64,000 nt of DNA from Merluccius polli. Taxonomy: Eukaryota > Chordata > Actinopteri > Gadiformes > Merlucciidae. Below are positions 59,668 to 64,000 of this stretch, one piece after another. A program made the translations under genes and the position numbers. The stretch lies in contig JAOPHQ010006260.1 in assembly GCA_030340625.1 (NCBI GenBank), positions 442,501 through 506,500 on the forward strand. The letters are read 5' to 3'. Under the pieces are notes generated by a model. The model ran no database searches. It was not told the origin of the DNA and saw only the letters and a program-made list of their open reading frames with translations. How positions within the stretch are numbered: the first letter of the stretch is position 1; each line of letters starts with the position of its first letter.

Positions 59668-61076
59668 TATTTAGCCACCGGTAACAGCAAATTATGTTAA
59701 AATAAAATATGTAAAAATAATTAAAAAAATGTTTTAAAATAAATAAATAATAGTAATAAAAAAGAGTCCACCATTTAGCCAGAAAGAGCGCTTAACGTAC
59801 GCGGGTCCATATTATAATAATTGACTGCAGCCAAAGTTTTAGAAAGTTTCGTAGACCATCGCAGGTGATGTGATCCCGCCATTTACCTATGAATAATAAA
59901 TAACTAACATCTGTCTGTCGTTGCCATGTGTCGTCCTCGCGCTTGACCGCCGTCACCCTGCTCGTCCTCGCGCTCAACCTGTCTGCCACACACACACAGG
60001 TGCGACCTCGCGCGGCGCCTACACCGTCGACGTCACGTGACCCGTCTATCATGACGACACGTGCAATAATTACGTCACATGGGGAGATATGAAAATCAAA
60101 TGTGTGTTCGTGGCGTGACTCAATCACAACAAGGAAGAAACATAATTAGGCTATAGGCTGTGTACAGACTGAGACACTGGTGGTCAAATAAAGGGTGACA
60201 TCATAATAGAACAAACCTGTAAATTAAATGTTAGAAAGGTGTAGTTCACTTTCCTCATTTAAAAACATGTTTAAAACTAAAATACTAGAAACATATATAA
60301 ATCAGGTATGAAGAAGAAGAATGAAACTTTTGGTTGTGTTTGCTTGAATTGGTGTTGTGGAACTTTATTTATGTATTTACTTCTCTAAGATGTTTTGTTT
60401 GTACTTTAGTTTTATGATGTAACCTTGCTGAAGTTGTTGTAAAAAGGGTCGGCATAATAAGCACCAGCTTCAGCCTACACCTTTTTGATTGAGGTAACCC
60501 TTTTTGTATTTCGTTGGGGGGTGATTTTAAAAATGCTAATCAAATCAAATAAAAATCAAAAGAATAGATAAATACATATATACACCCCAATTTAATCTAA
60601 TCCTGACACAAGTATACTTAACTGAGGTAAGTGTTCTTATAATGCCAAGGCTTTTAAGCTCATGTATTTATTTCCTTAAAGAGTGAAAACTACTTTAATA
60701 GGGTGTGTGCGTGTGTGTGTGTGTGTGGGGGGGGGGGGGGGTTACATTAATGTCCTAAAGCTGTATAGCTTTAGGGCACAAACTGTAAACTTGTGTGTCT
60801 ATAGTATCCATATGACGGCTTGTGACTGATGACTTTACAGCTGTTCTTTAGGCTTGTTGTACCAATGACGTTTATACTTTCGTCTATATACTTTTTAAAA
60901 CAAGTGTTTTACTGGTGTGTGAACAGCAGGTTGTGAACACAGCTTCAATGTCTTGTTTTCTTGCAGCAAAGCAAGAGGAACCAACTACGTTTATCAGATA
61001 CCTATCCGTGTTGTGTGGTTGATTGCATTAAGCCTCAAATATGCTGTTAATCCTTTGTTGAAGCATTGCTGAGGCA

Positions 61077-61079
<3 letters not shown>

Positions 61080-61148
<69 letters not shown>

Positions 61149-61175
61149 GTGTGTGTGTGGGGGTGTGTGTGTGTC
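61080..61175. repeat. (GT)n microsatellite
   Basis: About 29 perfect GT units then interrupted GT/GGGT text. Confidence 0.95.
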
Positions 61176-61632
61176 GATGGGTGGGTGTTTCTGTTGCCCT
61201 GCTGCATGTTTTTCACATATAATGTTTTTCAATATAACTGAGCATAAGGGAAGCCGTTTCTTTCCATGTGCGTCGTGCCCCCCTCGTGGGAAGGTATACG
61301 AAGGGTCTATAATGGTAAATTTCAATAATGGACGTGTTAGTCGTCCCCCACAGGGGAACGACTAACGACATGTTTGCTGCCAGGCAGGTATGGCAGCTTT
61401 TCTACATGCTAGTCATACTGAAGTTGAAAGCAGATGGTTGACATATATTACTAGCAGGGCATCTGATCTATGAAAATATTTAACTGATTGCTTACAGTGT
61501 GCCTGGCCCCACTAACTATCTCACTGCCCTGCTGCCTCGTCATTTTTAAATGCATGTAATTCTTTTCCAGTCACCCTGAAAGCAGCGACAGATATATTAA
61601 GTAACCTAAACTGGTTCTGTTTTACTGAGGTT

Positions 61633-61633
<1 letters not shown>

Positions 61634-61698
<65 letters not shown>
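61634..61698. repeat. (CT)n microsatellite
   Basis: About 32 CT units. An open frame of Arg-Glu repeats on the minus strand is a by-product. Confidence 0.95.
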
Positions 61699-61701
<3 letters not shown>

Positions 61702-63486
61702 GACATGATTCTTGTCTTACTGCTCTCATTTTTGTCTTTCGTTGATGTGTTCCTCACATGCTCCACCTTAGCTCTTCCCCTCCTTGTTCTCTGTCTATGT
61801 AACGTTTCCTCTTCACCCTAAATGCAACCCTGAATGGAAACTTTTCCATAACAAGACATAGCATTAGGCAGGTTCCTTTTATACCATTTAATGTGTGGTT
61901 GTGGATTACAGCCTGACAGTGTGTGTGATGATGATGCAAATATGTCAGCATTTCTGACATATTTGGCACACATTATATTCAGACAGACACACACACTCCA
62001 GTTATCTTTCATGTGTCAAACATCAAAGTGACTCAGAATGTATTATTTTAGAAAAGTGCAGAATAAGAAGACAACAAACATACTATATTTAGGACACCTT
62101 TTGCCTATCTTGTCTCGTCGGCTGTGTGTTCTCTGCATAGTGCCGGCGGTTTGTTGACTTGTTTACTGTCACAAGGTAGCCAAAGTAGCTGGTCCCAGGA
62201 GAGATCAGGGATAGCAAAACAGTTTGTTTAAAAATAAGAAAAAGTAGAACATGATTCTGCCTCAGGGGATTGTGGGACACAACCTGTATTTCTCACACAC
62301 ATGCACACACACACATGCACACCCACACGCACTCACACCCACAGGCATGCGCAGAGTGACTCAGAAGATCTAGTTTGCACAAACAGGTGAATATCTCAAA
62401 AACCCATTGTCATTTTTGCATTAATTTGCATTGGATTTATTGTTTTTATTTGGAGACTAAAAGATTTAAAGATTTATGATGTATTTCAATCTATCAATCT
62501 TTTCTCAACATGAAATCCAGCCATAACTCAAACAATCCAAAACACAGCTGTACAAATTAAAAAATATAAGGATGGAAATATATATATGTTTATTTGAATA
62601 ATTTACAAACATGTGAAGTAATTCAGATTTAAGTTTTCAAAGGTACTACAGACAAAGTCTTTGTGTTGAATCATCAATAGTAGCAGAGATTATATTGTGC
62701 TGTCACAAAAGGCAGGTTTAGAAATCTGTAGGTAGAGAAGCAGAAAAAAGCATGGGGAAAAATATATGTAATCATCTGAACTAAAAACCTGTTCTCCCAA
62801 ATCAGACTTAAGAAAATAATCATCTTAAATCTGACAGCAGAGGAGCTCAAATCTGGGTGAATGGTGCATTTCGTTTTGTTTTACTTCATATTTGTTTTGA
62901 CCAATCATGTTGCTGGAGGCGGGGATCTGTAAGTGTGTAATTGCCTAGCAGCAAACCCAAACTCAGACAGCACTAGTAAACTTTTCCCAATGGTGAACAA
63001 GCTAAAACGTCCTGTACGAAGTTTGACGTTCTTAGAAAAAGTGGCTTTAAAGTTTTCAAATCAACACTGTGTAGACTGGCCATTGTAAAATCCTCTTCTG
63101 AAAGCTTCATCCACTCACATGAATGATTTTCTCTTGTGTCCGAATGCGTAACGAAACAGGAACAAGGCAGAACTCAGTTTTTGGTTTCCAGCCCTATAGC
63201 ATAATTAAACTGCTGGATCCGGGATTAGTTATTTGTTAAGGAAAATGTTGTCTGGAGTACCTTTAAATGTTGGTTATGGCAGTTATATTGAATAACACCT
63301 AATTAATATCTGTATATGATGTTACATGAATAAAAGTACATACAAACTCATTAATCCTAAGAGTGAACAGCCATTAATTGGTATGCATTTCAATTTGTAT
63401 GTATATAACACATGAACAGATGAATAAAGATGAATAAAGTTATAATTGTCATCACACAGCAGGGTCTCAGAGCACTGTAGAACCAT

Positions 63487-63518
<32 letters not shown>

Positions 63519-63519
63519 A
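63487..63519. repeat. (CA)n microsatellite
   Basis: About 16 CA units. Confidence 0.9.
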
Positions 63520-63898
63520 GTTGTGCATGTAAACAGCAGATGCCAGGGAATCTGCTGTGTCAGCAGTATGTGGCCAACACCCTCCACTGTTTGGCCCGCA
63601 TCCCCAACGCAGCAAGTCCTTACTCTGTGCTGAACTATAAGCAGAGTGTTGTCCCACTGTATATTGTCCCACAGCCACCCGCCAATCACACCTCTTTTCA
63701 CCAGGTTGCTGTGTCTCTCTGCACACACATGGCACAGCTAGTTGCATCTGATTGGATGACATGCACGGGTGTATTAAAAGGTGTCGGGTACAGCAAGATG
63801 GACTCTGTGGTGATTGGCGGGCCAGGAAACGGTATGGGGTGTTATTGTTCAATCGTGATTTTACCCACCCTGTATATGTATCATGGTTAAGGTTTGGG

Positions 63899-64000
63899 TC
63901 ACTGGCAGTGGTAAATCGGCTGGACGTACTCCGGGGGGAAGTGGCCCACACGTCCATGGCAACGACCCTTCCAACGCTGGGGGTCAGAGCACTCCAGCAG
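63899..64000 (-). CDS. C-terminal SH3 domain fragment of an unidentified gene
   Basis: The last 102 bases read on the minus strand as 33 codons and a TGA. DPQRWKGRCHGRVGHFPPEY followed by VQPIYHCQ has the second half of an SH3 domain: the ligand-binding Trp followed by a short loop, then G-x-FP-x-x-YV. Gene entering from the right, transcribed leftward like fam83g. Which SH3 protein it is cannot be told; the stop so soon after the domain would make the SH3 C-terminal. Confidence 0.5.
   Translation of the reverse strand: MLECSDPQRWKGRCHGRVGHFPPEYVQPIYHCQ

Larger units (their letters stand above)
59668..63898. other. Upstream intergenic DNA
   Basis: No gene supported. Holds the putative fam83g promoter (first few hundred bases; CpG-containing around 59930-60070), a GT/G tract at 60703-60740, the microsatellites listed separately, and AT-rich DNA from 62400 to 63400. 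Long frames here come from CA or CT repeats. Confidence 0.5.

Noticed and set aside
59174..59700. Alternative frames over fam83g exon 1
   Set aside because: GC-rich shadows; only the frame starting MALSQ matches FAM83G and splices in phase.
61521..61766. Arg-Glu repeat protein
   Set aside because: Translation of the (CT)n microsatellite.
63540..63890. 116-residue plus-strand frame near the right end
   Set aside because: No known domain and no splice context; overlaps minus-strand frames driven by a CA repeat.

Overview
This window is vertebrate nuclear DNA, most likely from a ray-finned (teleost) fish. The reasons are: replication-dependent histone genes with animal 3' stem-loops; a multi-exon fam83g gene; long CA/GT microsatellites; and a dense mix of fish-type transposons (Ty3/gypsy LTR element, Tc1, hAT-type MITEs, L2-like tails). 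I cannot name the species from sequence alone.

Layout. 1-8545: a nearly complete Ty3/gypsy LTR retrotransposon on the minus strand. Its LTRs (221-1642 and 7138-8545) are almost identical and are flanked by CCTG. gag is open; pol is broken by two single-base gains in G runs. 8546-15890: repeats and unique-looking DNA, including a TIR element (10643-12080) inserted into another repeat, and an ~860-bp repeat (13118-13978) whose sister copy lies at 21941-22704.

15.9-30.7 kb: a histone cluster. H4, H2B, an H1 remnant and H3 lie on the plus strand. H2A (frameshifted), H3, H1, H2B, H4 and H2A lie on the minus strand. H4-H2B-H1-H3 occurs in the same order in both arms in opposite orientation, so the locus is an inverted duplication. 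The left arm's H1 has decayed to a C-terminal stub whose 3' stem-loop is deleted. The intact genes carry the expected promoter sites (TATA, CCAAT, the H2B octamer, the H1 AAACACA box) and 3'-processing stem-loops. Together they would supply all four core histones and H1 during S phase.

30.7-45.9 kb: gene-poor, repeat-rich DNA. It holds a telomere-like GGTTAGGG-related stretch, a Tc1 element that has become a fold-back, hAT-type MITEs, and short elements that encode the lead-in segment of a RecQ-like helicase (36.6 and 41.6 kb; a third, diverged copy at 54.8 kb).

45.9-59.7 kb: fam83g on the minus strand. Five coding exons can be joined with correct phases into a protein of about 1,662 residues, with one 3.6-kb disordered exon. 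Exons 3 and 4 are bracketed by GT/CA repeats, and a minisatellite lies just inside intron 1. 59.7-63.9 kb: upstream and intergenic DNA. The last 102 bases encode the end of an SH3 domain on the minus strand, so a second gene enters from the right.

No CRISPR array, tRNA or rRNA gene was seen. The most unusual items are the helicase-fragment elements with 9-bp target duplications, the inverted histone cluster with its stem-loop-less H1 stub, the self-inverted Tc1 element, and the microsatellite-flanked fam83g exons.
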